A stretch of 64,000 nt of DNA from Streptosporangium minutum (GCF_002149035.1 NZ_NGFP01000004.1:1-64000); one strand, 5' to 3'. Shown: positions 1-7,905, numbered from the stretch's first letter. Made by a program: numbers and translations. The notes: a model not told the origin generated them from the sequence alone.

Positions 1-257
1 GTCTTCGAGGGCGCAGGGGGCTTTTGAGGGCTCGGGGCCTTTTCGAGGGCTTCGGGGGCGGATTTTTAGGGGCTCTCTGGGACCCGGCGTTCTCTGGGGC
101 TCAGGACCCTCTCAGGGCTCTGGGCACGCTCAGGCCCCTGGGCTCTCTCAGGGCTCTGGGGCCTCTGGGGCTGTCAGGGCGATATAAAACCGTCTGGCCC
201 GGTAGCCGATCCGTTCGGGAACAGATACCGGTAGCCGGTCCGCCCGAGAACGGATAA
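1..257. other. G-rich low-complexity region, no gene seen
   Basis: This stretch downstream of the pabA operon is built from degenerate short repeats of the type GGGCTCTG/GGGGCCTT. They are followed near 181-256 by two imperfect copies of a GGTAGCCG(A/G)TCCG element. Short open frames exist, but their composition follows the repeats and no start has a convincing ribosome binding site. I see no gene. Confidence 0.5.
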
Positions 258-296
258 GAGCCCTTCCGCCACTCGGGGGCGATGGCGGAAGGGCTC
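258..296 (-). terminator. Strong hairpin terminator of the sortase-pabA operon
   Basis: A perfect 14-bp stem (258-271 with 283-296, arm GAGCCCTTCCGCCA) and an 11-nt loop lie 31 bp past the pabA stop codon. No T-run follows, as is common for high-GC actinobacterial terminators. Confidence 0.7.
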
Positions 297-326
297 ACTG
301 GTTAGTCGTTCAAGACGGTTCCGGCG

Positions 327-899
327 TTACACGAATCCCGCGAGCCAATTTCCGAGCAGCCGGTGGCCGTGTTCGGAGATCACCGATTCGGGGTGGAACT
401 GCACGCCCTCGATGGGGGCGGTGCGGTGGCGCAGGCCCATGATCAGGCCGTCACCGGTGGTCGCGCTGACTTCGAGGATCTCCGGGACCGTCTCCGGCAC
501 GACCGCCAGCGAGTGGTAGCGCGTCATGGTCACCGGGGACGGCAGCCCGGCGAAGACACCGCGGCCGTCGTGCGCGATCGCGCTGGTACGGCCGTGCATC
601 AGCTCCGGAGCCCGTGCCACGGTGGCGCCGTGGGCGACCGCGATGGCCTGGTGGCCGAGGCAGACGCCGAGCAGCGGAAGGTCGCGGGCCTCGCAGTAAC
701 CGACGAGCGGGACGCTCACCCCGGCTGCTTCGGGGGTGCCGGGACCCGGACTGACCAGGACCCCGTCGAAGCCGGCTGCGTCCTCCGCCACGACGTGGTC
801 ACGTGGGCGCACGTCGCAGGTGGCGCCGAGCTCACGGAGATACTGGACGATGGTGTGGACGAAGCTGTCGTGGTTGTCCACGACGAGAATGCGGGTCAT
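327..899 (-). CDS. pabA: Class I glutamine amidotransferase, anthranilate/aminodeoxychorismate synthase component II
   Basis: This subunit supplies ammonia from glutamine to a chorismate-using partner for tryptophan or folate synthesis. The 190-aa protein is full length for the family. It shows the oxyanion region VSPGPGTP (49-56), the nucleophile Cys80 in GVCLGHQ, and the His169/Glu171 pair in QFHPES. It is the last gene of a minus-strand operon; its ATG overlaps the stop of the upstream 51-aa membrane protein (TGATG), so translation is probably coupled. The same gene next to sortase, crgA, rhomboid and cyclophilin genes is conserved in actinomycetes and is usually named trpG or pabA. The chorismate-binding partner is not in the window, so the choice between pabA and trpG is open. 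Confidence 0.9.
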   Translation of the reverse strand: MTRILVVDNHDSFVHTIVQYLRELGATCDVRPRDHVVAEDAAGFDGVLVSPGPGTPEAAGVSVPLVGYCEARDLPLLGVCLGHQAIAVAHGATVARAPELMHGRTSAIAHDGRGVFAGLPSPVTMTRYHSLAVVPETVPEILEVSATTGDGLIMGLRHRTAPIEGVQFHPESVISEHGHRLLGNWLAGFV

Positions 900-1054
900 C
901 AGTCCACCGTGGTGTGATCGAGGGGGACGCGGGGTTCGAGCCAGGGGAACACGACGTACCAGAGTACGGCCGCCGCCAGCCCTGCCAGCACCGCCGCGAT
1001 GAACACCTTGGTCGCGAGGCCGCCGGGGAGCAGCCGCCAGATCCAGCCGTACAC
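899..1054 (-). CDS. Conserved 51-aa single-pass membrane protein
   Basis: The GTG start at 1054 is chosen because GAGGAG stands 6 nt upstream and overlaps the sortase stop. The product starts MYGWIWRLLPGG, has one membrane helix at about residues 15-38, and ends in an acidic tail. Small proteins of this size and N-terminus are found at this place in other actinomycetes; that is from general knowledge, not a search. The position between sortase and pabA, with overlaps on both sides, points to co-translation. The function is unknown. A longer frame reaching upstream to 1165 would overlap the sortase by about 100 bp and is less likely. Confidence 0.75.
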   Translation of the reverse strand: MYGWIWRLLPGGLATKVFIAAVLAGLAAAVLWYVVFPWLEPRVPLDHTTVD

Positions 1055-1064
1055 GGGACTCTCC

Positions 1065-1688
1065 TCATCTGCGACGGTCCTCACTCCTGTCCAGCTCTCC
1101 GAAGACGATGAGCCGCTGGGCGGCGGAGTACTCCGGATGGCAGGTCGACAGGGTGATGAGGGCATCGGTGGGCTTGCTGCCGGGCTTGCCGGGGACCGGG
1201 GCGATCACTCCGACCTCGGTGGGCTCGACGACGCGCTTGCCGGTGACCCGGTAGGTGTAGCGGGCCTCGCGGGCGTCGACCACGATGTCGTCGCCCCGGC
1301 GGAGCTCGTCGAGCCGGCTGAAGGGCGCGGCGTAGGTGGTCCGATGCCCCGAAAGAACGAAATTTCCGATTTTTCCCGGCATGGCTGAGCCCGGGTAGTG
1401 GCCGGGCCCCATCCGCAGTTCCTCGAAGCCGACGCCCTCCACCACGGCGTAGCGGTAGTCGTCCCCGAACCGGGGGATCCTCAGCAGCGCCATCGCCCCG
1501 CCCAGCCGGATACGTGTGAGCTTCGCGGGCTCCTTGGCGGCGAACTCCTTGAGGAGCTGCTCGCGCAGCACGGTCTGCTGCCGGTCGGTGTAGGCACCGG
1601 TCCCCCAGAGGAGGTATGCGCAGAAGAGCAGAATGATCACCCCGGCGGTGATGCTCAGCTCCCCGAAGGCCCTCAGCGCGGCTCTCAT
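1065..1688 (-). CDS. Class E sortase
   Basis: This is a membrane-bound cysteine transpeptidase that anchors surface proteins to peptidoglycan. The 207-aa protein has an N-terminal signal-anchor helix at about 9-28 and the sortase catalytic triad: His115 in SGHRTTY, Cys183 in TLSTCHP and Arg192 in SAAQR. The TLSTC motif and the short size fit the actinobacterial class E enzymes (SrtE type), which in Streptomyces attach chaplins; the LAXTG target preference is family knowledge. It is the first gene of a three-gene operon with the 51-aa membrane protein and pabA. Confidence 0.92.
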   Translation of the reverse strand: MRAALRAFGELSITAGVIILLFCAYLLWGTGAYTDRQQTVLREQLLKEFAAKEPAKLTRIRLGGAMALLRIPRFGDDYRYAVVEGVGFEELRMGPGHYPGSAMPGKIGNFVLSGHRTTYAAPFSRLDELRRGDDIVVDAREARYTYRVTGKRVVEPTEVGVIAPVPGKPGSKPTDALITLSTCHPEYSAAQRLIVFGELDRSEDRRR

Positions 1689-1898
1689 GGGCTCAGGCTA
1701 GTGACGGCGGATCATCCCGACCGGGCGCGGATCACGCGATTGATCCAAGGTTTGCGCTGCGATGATCCCTTCTGGGATCGCCATGTCCCGTGTGCGGAGA
1801 CTATTCTTACTCGGGTCTTCGCCCACCAGCGATTACGCTAGCTGACATAACCTGCGCACGGTCCGGATCGCGCAGGGTCGACGCAGGAAGAGACCCCA

Positions 1899-2144
1899 GT
1901 GCCCAAGCCCAAGACTCGCAAGAAGGCGGTCTACACGCCGCCGCAGACGACCCAGCAGGTCAAGATGAGCCCGCGCTGGCTGGCGCCGGTCATGGTGGCA
2001 TCCTGGATCATCGGCATCCTGTGGATCGCCATCTACTACGTGGCGCCCACCGCACCCTTCATCGGTGACCTGGCGAACTGGAACCTGCTGATCGGGTTCG
2101 TTTTCATCATCTTCGGTGTGGTGTTGTCCACTCGCTGGCGTTAG
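1899..2144 (+). CDS. crgA: Cell division protein CrgA
   Basis: CrgA is a small divisome protein that coordinates FtsZ-ring growth and septation in actinobacteria. The 81-aa product has the typical basic N-terminus (MPKPKTRKK), followed by two membrane helices at about 31-49 and 59-76 joined by a short loop. The start is GTG at 1899, preceded by GGAAGAGA. Length, two-helix layout and position beside the rhomboid, cyclophilin and sortase genes all match crgA. It is transcribed alone and divergently from the sortase operon. Confidence 0.93.
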   Translation: MPKPKTRKKAVYTPPQTTQQVKMSPRWLAPVMVASWIIGILWIAIYYVAPTAPFIGDLANWNLLIGFVFIIFGVVLSTRWR

Positions 2145-2159
2145 TTTTTTCCACAGAAT

Positions 2160-2168
2160 TTATCCACA
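2160..2168 (+). promoter_or_regulatory. Perfect DnaA-box match TTATCCACA
   Basis: The 9-mer equals the consensus DnaA box. A one-mismatch version (TTTTCCACA) lies just upstream at 2147-2155, and the far arm of the adjoining hairpin reads as another near match on the opposite strand. Part of the match is inside the terminator stem, so selection for the stem could explain it. Confidence 0.4.
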
Positions 2169-2194
2169 CCCTGGGGAAGCATCAGGGTGTGGAT
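2162..2194. terminator. Bidirectional terminator between crgA and rhomboid gene
   Basis: A perfect 12-bp stem, ATCCACACCCTG (2162-2173) with its complement (2183-2194), separates two convergent genes. A T-rich tract (2142-2150) precedes it on the plus strand. The right arm touches the rhomboid stop codon. Confidence 0.75.
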
Positions 2195-3072
2195 CAGCCG
2201 GTGAGGCCGAACTCGGCCTGGAAGGCGTACGGCGGCAGCAGTGCGACCATCGCCACGAGCACCACGAGCACCGCCACGCAGCCTCCCCACTGGACCGCGT
2301 TACGGTTCTTCGGCGGGGCGTAGGCGAGGATCCCGCCGACGATCGCACCGGTGACCAGGCCGCCGAGGTGTCCCTGCCAGCTGATGTTGGGGATGATGAA
2401 GGTGATCACCGCGTTGGCGCCGATCAGCCAGAGCACGCCGCGGGCGTCGTAGCCGAGCTTCTTGGAGACCACGAACAGCGCGCCGAACATGCCGTAGATC
2501 GCACCCGAGGCGCCCACCGCGCCAAGGTCCAACAGGTAGACGGCGACGGATCCGCCGAGCGCGGAGAGCAGGTAGAGCGCCAGAAAGCGCAGCGAGCCGA
2601 GGCGTCGCTCCAGCTCGGGACCGATGGCGTAGAGCGCCCACATGTTGAACAGGATGTGGGTGAGTGCGAAGGAGCCCGCGGTCAGCGGCTTGTGCAGGAA
2701 GGCCCCGGTGATCAGGCGCCACCATTCGTCCCGGTAGGCGACGTCGCCGGAGCTCATCGAGAAGTAGTTGAGCACCCAGGCGGGGCTCAGGGTCTCCGCG
2801 GCGTAGGCCAGGATGTTGACGATCAGCAGTGCCCAGGTGACCCGCGGCGTGATGACGGCCCGGCCGCCGAAGGTCGACTGCGCCTGCCGTACCGTCTTGT
2901 TTCCCTGGGCCACGCACTCGGGGCACTGGAAGCCGACGGAGGCGTCGCGCATGCAGTCGGGGCAGATGGGACGCTCGCAACGCTGGCAGCGCACGTAGGT
3001 CTCACGGCCCGGGTGCCGGTAACACGTGGGAACGGCGGCGGTTTCAGGCTCGCTGGGTGGCTGAGTGGTCAT
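2194..3072 (-). CDS. Rhomboid family intramembrane serine protease with N-terminal zinc-ribbon/B-box-like domain
   Basis: Rhomboids cleave substrates inside the membrane. This 292-aa protein starts with a cytoplasmic Cys/His-rich domain at about 17-53 (CYRH, CQRCERPICPDC, CPEC) of the type seen in actinobacterial rhomboids. Six or more membrane helices follow. The catalytic dyad is visible: Ser189 in GASGAIYGMFG and His235 in WQGHLGG; His139 and Asn143 (THILFN) provide the oxyanion hole. The gene runs convergent to crgA and away from the cyclophilin gene, an arrangement conserved in actinomycetes. The substrate is unknown. Confidence 0.92.
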   Translation of the reverse strand: MTTQPPSEPETAAVPTCYRHPGRETYVRCQRCERPICPDCMRDASVGFQCPECVAQGNKTVRQAQSTFGGRAVITPRVTWALLIVNILAYAAETLSPAWVLNYFSMSSGDVAYRDEWWRLITGAFLHKPLTAGSFALTHILFNMWALYAIGPELERRLGSLRFLALYLLSALGGSVAVYLLDLGAVGASGAIYGMFGALFVVSKKLGYDARGVLWLIGANAVITFIIPNISWQGHLGGLVTGAIVGGILAYAPPKNRNAVQWGGCVAVLVVLVAMVALLPPYAFQAEFGLTG

Positions 3073-3102
3073 GGCGTGTCGCTGGCCCCTTCGACCGTGC
3101 TG

Positions 3103-3111
3103 TTATCCACA
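3103..3111 (+). promoter_or_regulatory. Second perfect DnaA-box match
   Basis: TTATCCACA occurs again 31 bp upstream of the rhomboid start, in its likely promoter region and outside any hairpin. With the copy at 2160 it brackets the rhomboid gene 943 bp apart. DnaA binding is only inferred from the match. Confidence 0.4.
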
Positions 3112-3150
3112 GACTGCCAGCCTATTCATGATCCCGAGCACCTGGACACA

Positions 3151-3186
3151 TGAAACGGCGGCCTCCATGTGGAGGCCGCCGTTTCA
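3151..3186 (-). terminator. Terminator of the cyclophilin gene
   Basis: A perfect 17-bp stem with almost no loop (3151-3167 with 3170-3186, arm start TGAAACGGCGG) lies 40 bp after the ppiA stop. Confidence 0.8.
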
Positions 3187-3225
3187 GGAGCGCTCAGCGC
3201 CGCACGCGGTCGGTTCCGAGAGCGG

Positions 3226-3762
3226 TCAGCCCTGCACGCGGTCGATGGTGACCGACTCCAGCACGACGGGCTCCTTGGGCCGGTCCCGGGCGTCGGTGTC
3301 GGTCTTGGCGATGGCGTCGACGACGTCCTGGCCCTCGATGACCTCGCCGAAGATGGAGTGCTTGCCGTTCAGGTGCGGCGTGGGCACCACCGTGATGAAG
3401 AACTGCGAGCCATTGGTGCCCTTGCCGAACTGGATGCCGGCGTTGGCCATGGCGAGCAGGTAGGGACGGTTGAAGTAGAGGTCCGGGTGGATCTCGTCGT
3501 CGAACTTGTAGCCCGGACCGCCGGTGCCCTGACCGAGCGGGTCGCCGCCCTGGAGCATGAAGCCCTCGATGACCCGGTGGAAGACCGTTCCGTCGTAGAG
3601 CTTGTCGGTGGTCTTCGCGCCGGTGGTCGGGTTCACCCACTCGCGGGTGCCCTCGGCCAGCTCGACGAAGTTGCGCACGGTCTTGGGCGCGTGGTCCGGG
3701 AAGAGCTGGATCTTCACGGTGCCACGATTGGTCTTCAGGTTCGCGATCAACTTCTCAGCCAC
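3226..3762 (-). CDS. ppiA: Cyclophilin-type peptidyl-prolyl cis-trans isomerase
   Basis: It catalyses cis-trans isomerisation of proline peptide bonds during protein folding. The 178-aa single-domain protein has no signal peptide, so it is cytosolic. Cyclophilin core motifs are present: VFHRVIEGFMLQGGD with the catalytic Arg, GTNGSQFFIT, and the HLNGKHSIFGEV block. The start is GTG at 3762, with AAGGGGG about 12 nt upstream. It is divergent from the 3941 gene. Location beside the rhomboid and crgA genes matches PpiA of other actinobacteria. Confidence 0.95.
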   Translation of the reverse strand: MAEKLIANLKTNRGTVKIQLFPDHAPKTVRNFVELAEGTREWVNPTTGAKTTDKLYDGTVFHRVIEGFMLQGGDPLGQGTGGPGYKFDDEIHPDLYFNRPYLLAMANAGIQFGKGTNGSQFFITVVPTPHLNGKHSIFGEVIEGQDVVDAIAKTDTDARDRPKEPVVLESVTIDRVQG

Positions 3763-3864
3763 GATCGGATTGCCCCCTTCTGGTCTTGGCTAAAGCCTGT
3801 GCAACATGCTGCTCTTGTGGTGTTTTGATGGTTGCGGCCGTAGCCGGTCCATCTAGCATCCTCC

Positions 3865-3878
3865 CATGACTGGTCATG
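3865..3878. promoter_or_regulatory. Palindrome in the ppiA / 3941 divergent promoter region
   Basis: CATGAC-TG-GTCATG is a perfect 6+6 bp inverted repeat midway between two divergent genes. A similar CATGAC-N3-GTCATG stands at 13521-13535 before the ABC exporter. It could be a regulator site; no binding protein can be named. Confidence 0.3.
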
Positions 3879-3940
3879 ATTGAGCCGCCTTCGAGCGGGC
3901 AGGGGTGGCAACGGGGCCCCGACGACCTGGGGAGGATAAC

Positions 3941-4534
3941 GTGCCTCTTGCACAATTTGGAAAGCGTCCCATCGAGATAGTGATACCGGAATCGCGCCTG
4001 AACCAGGTGAAGGCTCAGGTCGCGCGTGCCGCCGACCGGGTAGGCCCGATGGCCACTCATGCCCGGGACGCGGCCACTCACGCCCGTGAGGCCGCCACCC
4101 ACGCCCGTGGGACGGCAAACGACAAGGTCTACGTGGCCAGGGAGTGGGCGGCACCGAGGCTGGACGCCGCCGCTCACTCATTCGAGGAGCAACTCGCACC
4201 GAAGATCAGCGCGATGCTGTCGCAGGCGGCGACCAGGATCGATCCGGCACCGGCGGCCAAGTCCCGCAGGTGGCCGATGGTCCTGCTGTTCACCGGTCTC
4301 GCGGTCGGAGCCATCGGCTTCGCGATGTACCGCAAGAGCGCCGACCAGTGGACCGAGGCGATGAAGGACAGCACGGCCGACGCGTCTCGCTGGGTGGGAG
4401 AGAAGGCGCACTCCGCGACGGGCAAGGCATCCGAGATGATGCACGGCGTCAAGTCGAAGGCCGAATCCACCGCCGAGGAGACCGCTCACACGGCCGACGT
4501 CCAAGCGGATCAGGCAGCCAAGAAAATGTCCTGA
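3941..4534 (+). CDS. Single-pass membrane protein with Ala/His/Arg helical repeats
   Basis: The start is GTG at 3941 because GGAGG sits 5 nt upstream; the frame extends further up without support. The 197-aa product begins PLAQFGKRPIEIVIP. It has a long charged helix with three near-copies of the 7-residue unit ATHARDA (about residues 40-60) and one membrane helix near 112-130. The C-terminal amphipathic region is rich in Ala, Lys and Glu, with motifs like those of apolipoprotein or LEA helices. The function is unknown. It lies at the edge of the conserved sortase-ppiA block and ends in a strong terminator. Confidence 0.75.
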   Translation: MPLAQFGKRPIEIVIPESRLNQVKAQVARAADRVGPMATHARDAATHAREAATHARGTANDKVYVAREWAAPRLDAAAHSFEEQLAPKISAMLSQAATRIDPAPAAKSRRWPMVLLFTGLAVGAIGFAMYRKSADQWTEAMKDSTADASRWVGEKAHSATGKASEMMHGVKSKAESTAEETAHTADVQADQAAKKMS

Positions 4535-4575
4535 TCTATAGCGGTACGAATCTGTAGCGGTACAAGATTCATCGG

Positions 4576-4610
4576 AGTACGGCCCGCACCCTCACGGTGC
4601 GGGCCGTACT
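4576..4610 (+). terminator. Terminator of the 3941 gene
   Basis: A perfect 15-bp stem (4576-4590 with 4596-4610, arm AGTACGGCCCGCACC), a 5-nt loop and a following TT lie 41 bp after the stop. Confidence 0.8.
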
Positions 4611-4696
4611 TCCGTGCTGACCGGCGGGCAGCGACCTCGGGGTGCGGGGGAATCGGTCTGAACAGCCAGGGCCCCGGGGCGGGCCGGCTCTCAGGA

Positions 4697-4825
4697 TCAT
4701 CCTCTTGGCCACCGGTCCCCCGAGTAGCGACGGACCAGCGCCCACGTCACCAGATACACGGCGCCCAGGAAAAGCCCGCAGAGCAGCACCGCAAACAAGA
4801 TCGACTCGAAACTGTACCCGAACAT
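4697..4825 (-). CDS. 42-aa single-pass membrane protein
   Basis: A short frame starts ATG at 4825 with a good ribosome binding site (GGAGG, 5 nt spacing). It encodes MFGYSFESILFAVLLC, a helix to about residue 31, and a basic tail (VRRYSGDRWPRG). One hydrophobic helix followed by positive charges is what a real small membrane protein would show. I do not recognise a family. It stands alone between two larger genes on the same strand, about 245 bp from the secreted protein gene. Confidence 0.5.
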   Translation of the reverse strand: MFGYSFESILFAVLLCGLFLGAVYLVTWALVRRYSGDRWPRG

Positions 4826-5071
4826 GCCCACCTCCGCCGGTCCTGGAGATCAGCCTGTTCGCGATGGCCCATCCGCGTCAATACGGTCGTCGCCTGCCGC
4901 CGCATGTCAATCCGGCCGCCGTCAGCCCTTTTCAGCCCGGACCCACAGTGCCTCACCTCACACGGCTCCGGCCCGTGAGTGCCGCTGCGGCGTGAACTCA
5001 CAGGCCGGAGCCGCGCGTCCGAGCCCGTGCGCGCCGTACCGGTCCCCGTCCGGTACGGCCCGCACCACGGG

Positions 5072-5686
5072 CTACTCGCCGGCCTCTCCGGGCGCCTCCG
5101 CCTTCTCCGCCTTCTGAGCGCAGGCGACGGCCACGCCCTCGGGGAGCGGCGCTCCCGGCACGGCCTCGGCCGTCACCTTGGTCAGCAGGACGCCGTGGGA
5201 GAGCGCGTCGAGGCGGCTCTCGCCCTCCTTCAACGGGGAGACCCTGACCGTGGTGGCCCCGGCGATCTCGTCCTGCTTCGAGGGGTCGAGCGGGGTGGCC
5301 GGAACGGCGAGCGTGGCGGCCACCGAATCGGTGACCTCGGTCACCTTGGTCGCCTCGGTGCTCTCGGCGGCCTTGGTGGTCTCGGCGGCCTTGGTGGTCT
5401 CGGTGATCTTCACCGGGCCCGCCCCGGTGTCCCTGGTGGCCTCCACCGAGCCGGTCTCGATGGCCTTCCGCCAGTGCTCGCCCTTGGCCTGGAGGTCCTT
5501 CAGTTCGGCGTCGGTGAGCCTGCGCACCGCGACGGCGCCCTGCCCGTCGCCGGCCTCGCACACGATGCTGAAGGCCGCCTCCGGCCTGGCGGGGGCGGGG
5601 TCGTCGGAGGCGTTGGCGGCACCGGTCAGGGTGGCCATCAGGGCGCCTGCGGTGACCACGGATGCGGCGAGAAAACGGATGCGCAT
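5072..5686 (-). CDS. Secreted protein with Thr/Ala/Lys repeat linker, function unknown
   Basis: The 204-aa product begins with a clear signal peptide (MRIRFLAASVVTAGALMATL, cleavage likely after ANA at about 26). The start is supported by GAGGAG 6 nt upstream. A central low-complexity segment (about 95-120) repeats ETTKAA, the DNA showing 18-bp direct repeats. Two Cys (about 43 and 189) flank the mature region. No enzyme motif is visible. It is divergent from an OmpR-type regulator, and the shared 124-bp promoter region carries four phased half-sites, so control by that system is likely. Confidence 0.75.
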   Translation of the reverse strand: MRIRFLAASVVTAGALMATLTGAANASDDPAPARPEAAFSIVCEAGDGQGAVAVRRLTDAELKDLQAKGEHWRKAIETGSVEATRDTGAGPVKITETTKAAETTKAAESTEATKVTEVTDSVAATLAVPATPLDPSKQDEIAGATTVRVSPLKEGESRLDALSHGVLLTKVTAEAVPGAPLPEGVAVACAQKAEKAEAPGEAGE

Positions 5687-5736
5687 TCTGTTCTCCTCGA
5701 TCGGTCGGATCTGACGGTCACACCGTCCCGCGCGCC

Positions 5737-5788
5737 GCCTGAACCCAGCCTGAACATCGCCGAAGCCGTCTTCAGGTTGGCTTTAGGT
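5737..5788. promoter_or_regulatory. Phased direct-repeat sites, probable response-regulator operator
   Basis: GCCTGAAC occurs twice with an 11-bp period (5737-5744 and 5748-5755). On the opposite strand the same theme appears twice, also 11 bp apart, within TTCAGGTTGGCTTTAGGT (5771-5788). Tandem half-sites with one-turn spacing are the usual target of OmpR/PhoB-type regulators, and the array lies between the secreted protein gene and the regulator gene. Confidence 0.55.
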
Positions 5789-5810
5789 GGTCTGCGGCAC
5801 GCTGGGCGGT

Positions 5811-6479
5811 ATGCGCGTGCTGCTGGTTGAGGACGAGAAGCGCCTGGCCGACCTGCTGAAGGGCGGGCTGGCCGGCGAGGGGTTCGCCGTGGACGTCGCC
5901 CATGACGGGCGCGACGGGCTGTGGATGGCGAGCGAGAACGTCTACGACGTGATCGTGCTCGACGTCATGCTGCCCCGGATGAACGGTTACACCGTCTGCG
6001 CCAAGCTCCGCGACGCGGAGAACTGGACGCCGATACTGATGCTCACCGCCAAGGACGGAGTGCACGACGAGGCCGAGGCCCTGGACACCGGCGCCGACGA
6101 CTTCCTCTCCAAGCCGTTCTCGTACGTGGTGCTGCTGGCCCGGCTGCGCGCGCTGATCCGCCGGGGCGGCCGGGCCAGACCTGTCTCCATCACGGTGGGC
6201 GACCTGACCGTCGACCCGGCCGGGCTCCGCTGCCGCCGGGGCGAGGTGGAGATCTCCCTCACCCCGAAGGAGTTCGCGGTCCTGCACGGCCTCGCGCGCA
6301 GGCCGGGCGAGGTGGTCTCCAAGAGCGAGCTGCTCGCCCAGGCGTGGGACTTCTCCTACGACGGCGACCCGAACATCGTCGAGGTCTACATCAGCGCGCT
6401 CCGCCGGAAGATCGACTCTCCGTTCGGCCGGTCGTCCCTGGTGACCGTGCGCGGTGCGGGTTACCGGCTGGAGTCCTGA
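5811..6479 (+). CDS. OmpR/PhoB-family response regulator
   Basis: This DNA-binding half of a two-component system is 222 aa long. The receiver domain (1-115) has acidic residues Glu7-Asp8, the phosphoacceptor Asp51 in VLDVMLP, Thr79 and Lys101. A winged-helix effector domain occupies about 128-220 and ends in RGAGYRLES. The ATG at 5811 starts the receiver fold immediately; the frame upstream adds only eight unsupported residues. The histidine kinase gene follows after 1 nt. The phased repeats just upstream suggest autoregulation and joint control of the divergent secreted protein. Confidence 0.9.
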   Translation: MRVLLVEDEKRLADLLKGGLAGEGFAVDVAHDGRDGLWMASENVYDVIVLDVMLPRMNGYTVCAKLRDAENWTPILMLTAKDGVHDEAEALDTGADDFLSKPFSYVVLLARLRALIRRGGRARPVSITVGDLTVDPAGLRCRRGEVEISLTPKEFAVLHGLARRPGEVVSKSELLAQAWDFSYDGDPNIVEVYISALRRKIDSPFGRSSLVTVRGAGYRLES

Positions 6480-6480
6480 G

Positions 6481-7899
6481 GTGTCGCGCCTGTCGGTCAG
6501 GGTCCGGGCGACCCTCGCCGCCACCGCCATCGTCGCGGTCGCGCTGGGCGTCGCGGCGGTGGTGCTCGTCGGCGTGCTCAAGGGCAGCCTCGTGGACAGC
6601 GCCTCCGCCGAGGCGGCCCGGCGCGCCTACGGCACCGCCGACATGATCACCGCCAGCCCCGGGATCATCGCCGGCAGGGTCACCGATCCGCTGGACCCCG
6701 ATGTCCAGGTCATCGAGGAGGCCGACCTCTCCGAAGCGGAGTGGCGGGCGGCCCTGGCCCAGCCCGCCCAGGCCGCCCTGCCGATCACCTCCGGACCGGA
6801 CACTCCCTGGACGGGGACCACCAGATCGGACACCACCCGGTCGACCGCCTCCCGAGGGGAGACAACCCGATCAGACGCCGTCAGGCCGGAGACCACCGGA
6901 CCGGCCGCCGTACACGCCGAGCGGTGGGCGCCCGCCGGCTCATTCACGGTGGCCACCATGCCCGTGTCCACCGTCGAGGGCGTGGTGCTCGTTCAGGCCA
7001 GGGCCTCCCTGGAACCCACCAGCGCCGCCCTGCAGACCCTGCAGGGGCTGCTGATCCCCGGCATCCCCGGACTGCTCCTGCTGGTCGCGGCCCTGACCTG
7101 GCTGGCGGTCGGCCGCGCGCTCGCGCCGGTCTCCGCCATCCGCACCGAGATGGCCGACATCACCGCCAGCGATCTGCACCGCCGGGTACCGGTGCCACGG
7201 TCCCGCGACGAGATCGCCCGGCTCGCCGAGACGATGAACCGCACGCTCGACCGCCTGGAACTCGCCGTCGACCGGCACAAGCGCTTCGTCGCCGACGCCG
7301 CCCACGAGCTGCGCAGCCCGCTGGCCATCCTGCGGACCCGCCTGGAGCTCGCCCCACCCGGACCGCTGGCGGCCGAGGCGCTGACGGACGTGGAGCGGAT
7401 CCAGGCGCTCACCTCCGACCTGCTGCTGCTGGCCCGCCTGGACGCCGGCGAGCCGGCCTGTCACGGGGAGGTGGATCTCGGGCAGGTCGCCGCCGAGGAG
7501 GCGACCCGGTCCCGGCCCAGACCGGAGATCCGCGTGGAGCTGGAGGTGGCCGCGGACGTGGTCGTCCGCGGCTCGGCCGAGGAGTTGCGCCGCCTGGTGG
7601 CCAATCTGGTGGACAACGCGGTACGGCACGCGGACTCTACGGTCACCGTGCGCCTGGCCCGGGACGGGGGCGGAGCCGTACTCGACGTGCGCGACGACGG
7701 GCCCGGCATCCCGGCCGAGCACCGTGAGGCGGTCTTCGACCGGTTCACCCGGCTGGACGAGGCCCGGGACCGGGACGCGGGCGGGTCGGGGCTCGGTCTC
7801 GCCATCGCCCGGGACATCGCGGTACGGCACGGCGGCGGCCTGAGTGTCGTGGGGGAAGGCCCGGGAGCGCGGCTGCGGGCCCGCCTCCCCTCGCCATGA
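6481..7899 (+). CDS. Sensor histidine kinase, partner of the 5811 regulator
   Basis: The 472-aa membrane kinase has a helix at about 12-36, an extracytoplasmic domain of about 150 residues, a second helix near 188-207, HAMP, and a dimerisation domain with His275 in AAHELRSP. The ATPase domain shows N-box NLVDNAVRHAD, G1 DDGPGIP and G2 GSGLGLAIA. The sensor domain contains an unusual Thr/Arg/Ser repeat (TTRSDTTRST, ETTRSD at about 116-143), probably an extended linker. The start is GTG, one base after the regulator stop. The stimulus cannot be inferred. Confidence 0.9.
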   Translation: MSRLSVRVRATLAATAIVAVALGVAAVVLVGVLKGSLVDSASAEAARRAYGTADMITASPGIIAGRVTDPLDPDVQVIEEADLSEAEWRAALAQPAQAALPITSGPDTPWTGTTRSDTTRSTASRGETTRSDAVRPETTGPAAVHAERWAPAGSFTVATMPVSTVEGVVLVQARASLEPTSAALQTLQGLLIPGIPGLLLLVAALTWLAVGRALAPVSAIRTEMADITASDLHRRVPVPRSRDEIARLAETMNRTLDRLELAVDRHKRFVADAAHELRSPLAILRTRLELAPPGPLAAEALTDVERIQALTSDLLLLARLDAGEPACHGEVDLGQVAAEEATRSRPRPEIRVELEVAADVVVRGSAEELRRLVANLVDNAVRHADSTVTVRLARDGGGAVLDVRDDGPGIPAEHREAVFDRFTRLDEARDRDAGGSGLGLAIARDIAVRHGGGLSVVGEGPGARLRARLPSP

Positions 7900-7905
7900 A
7901 CCACG

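Noticed and set aside
2147-3111. Replication origin
   Set aside because: Two exact DnaA boxes and one near match are too few and too spread, there is no AT-rich unwinding region, and dnaA/dnaN are absent.
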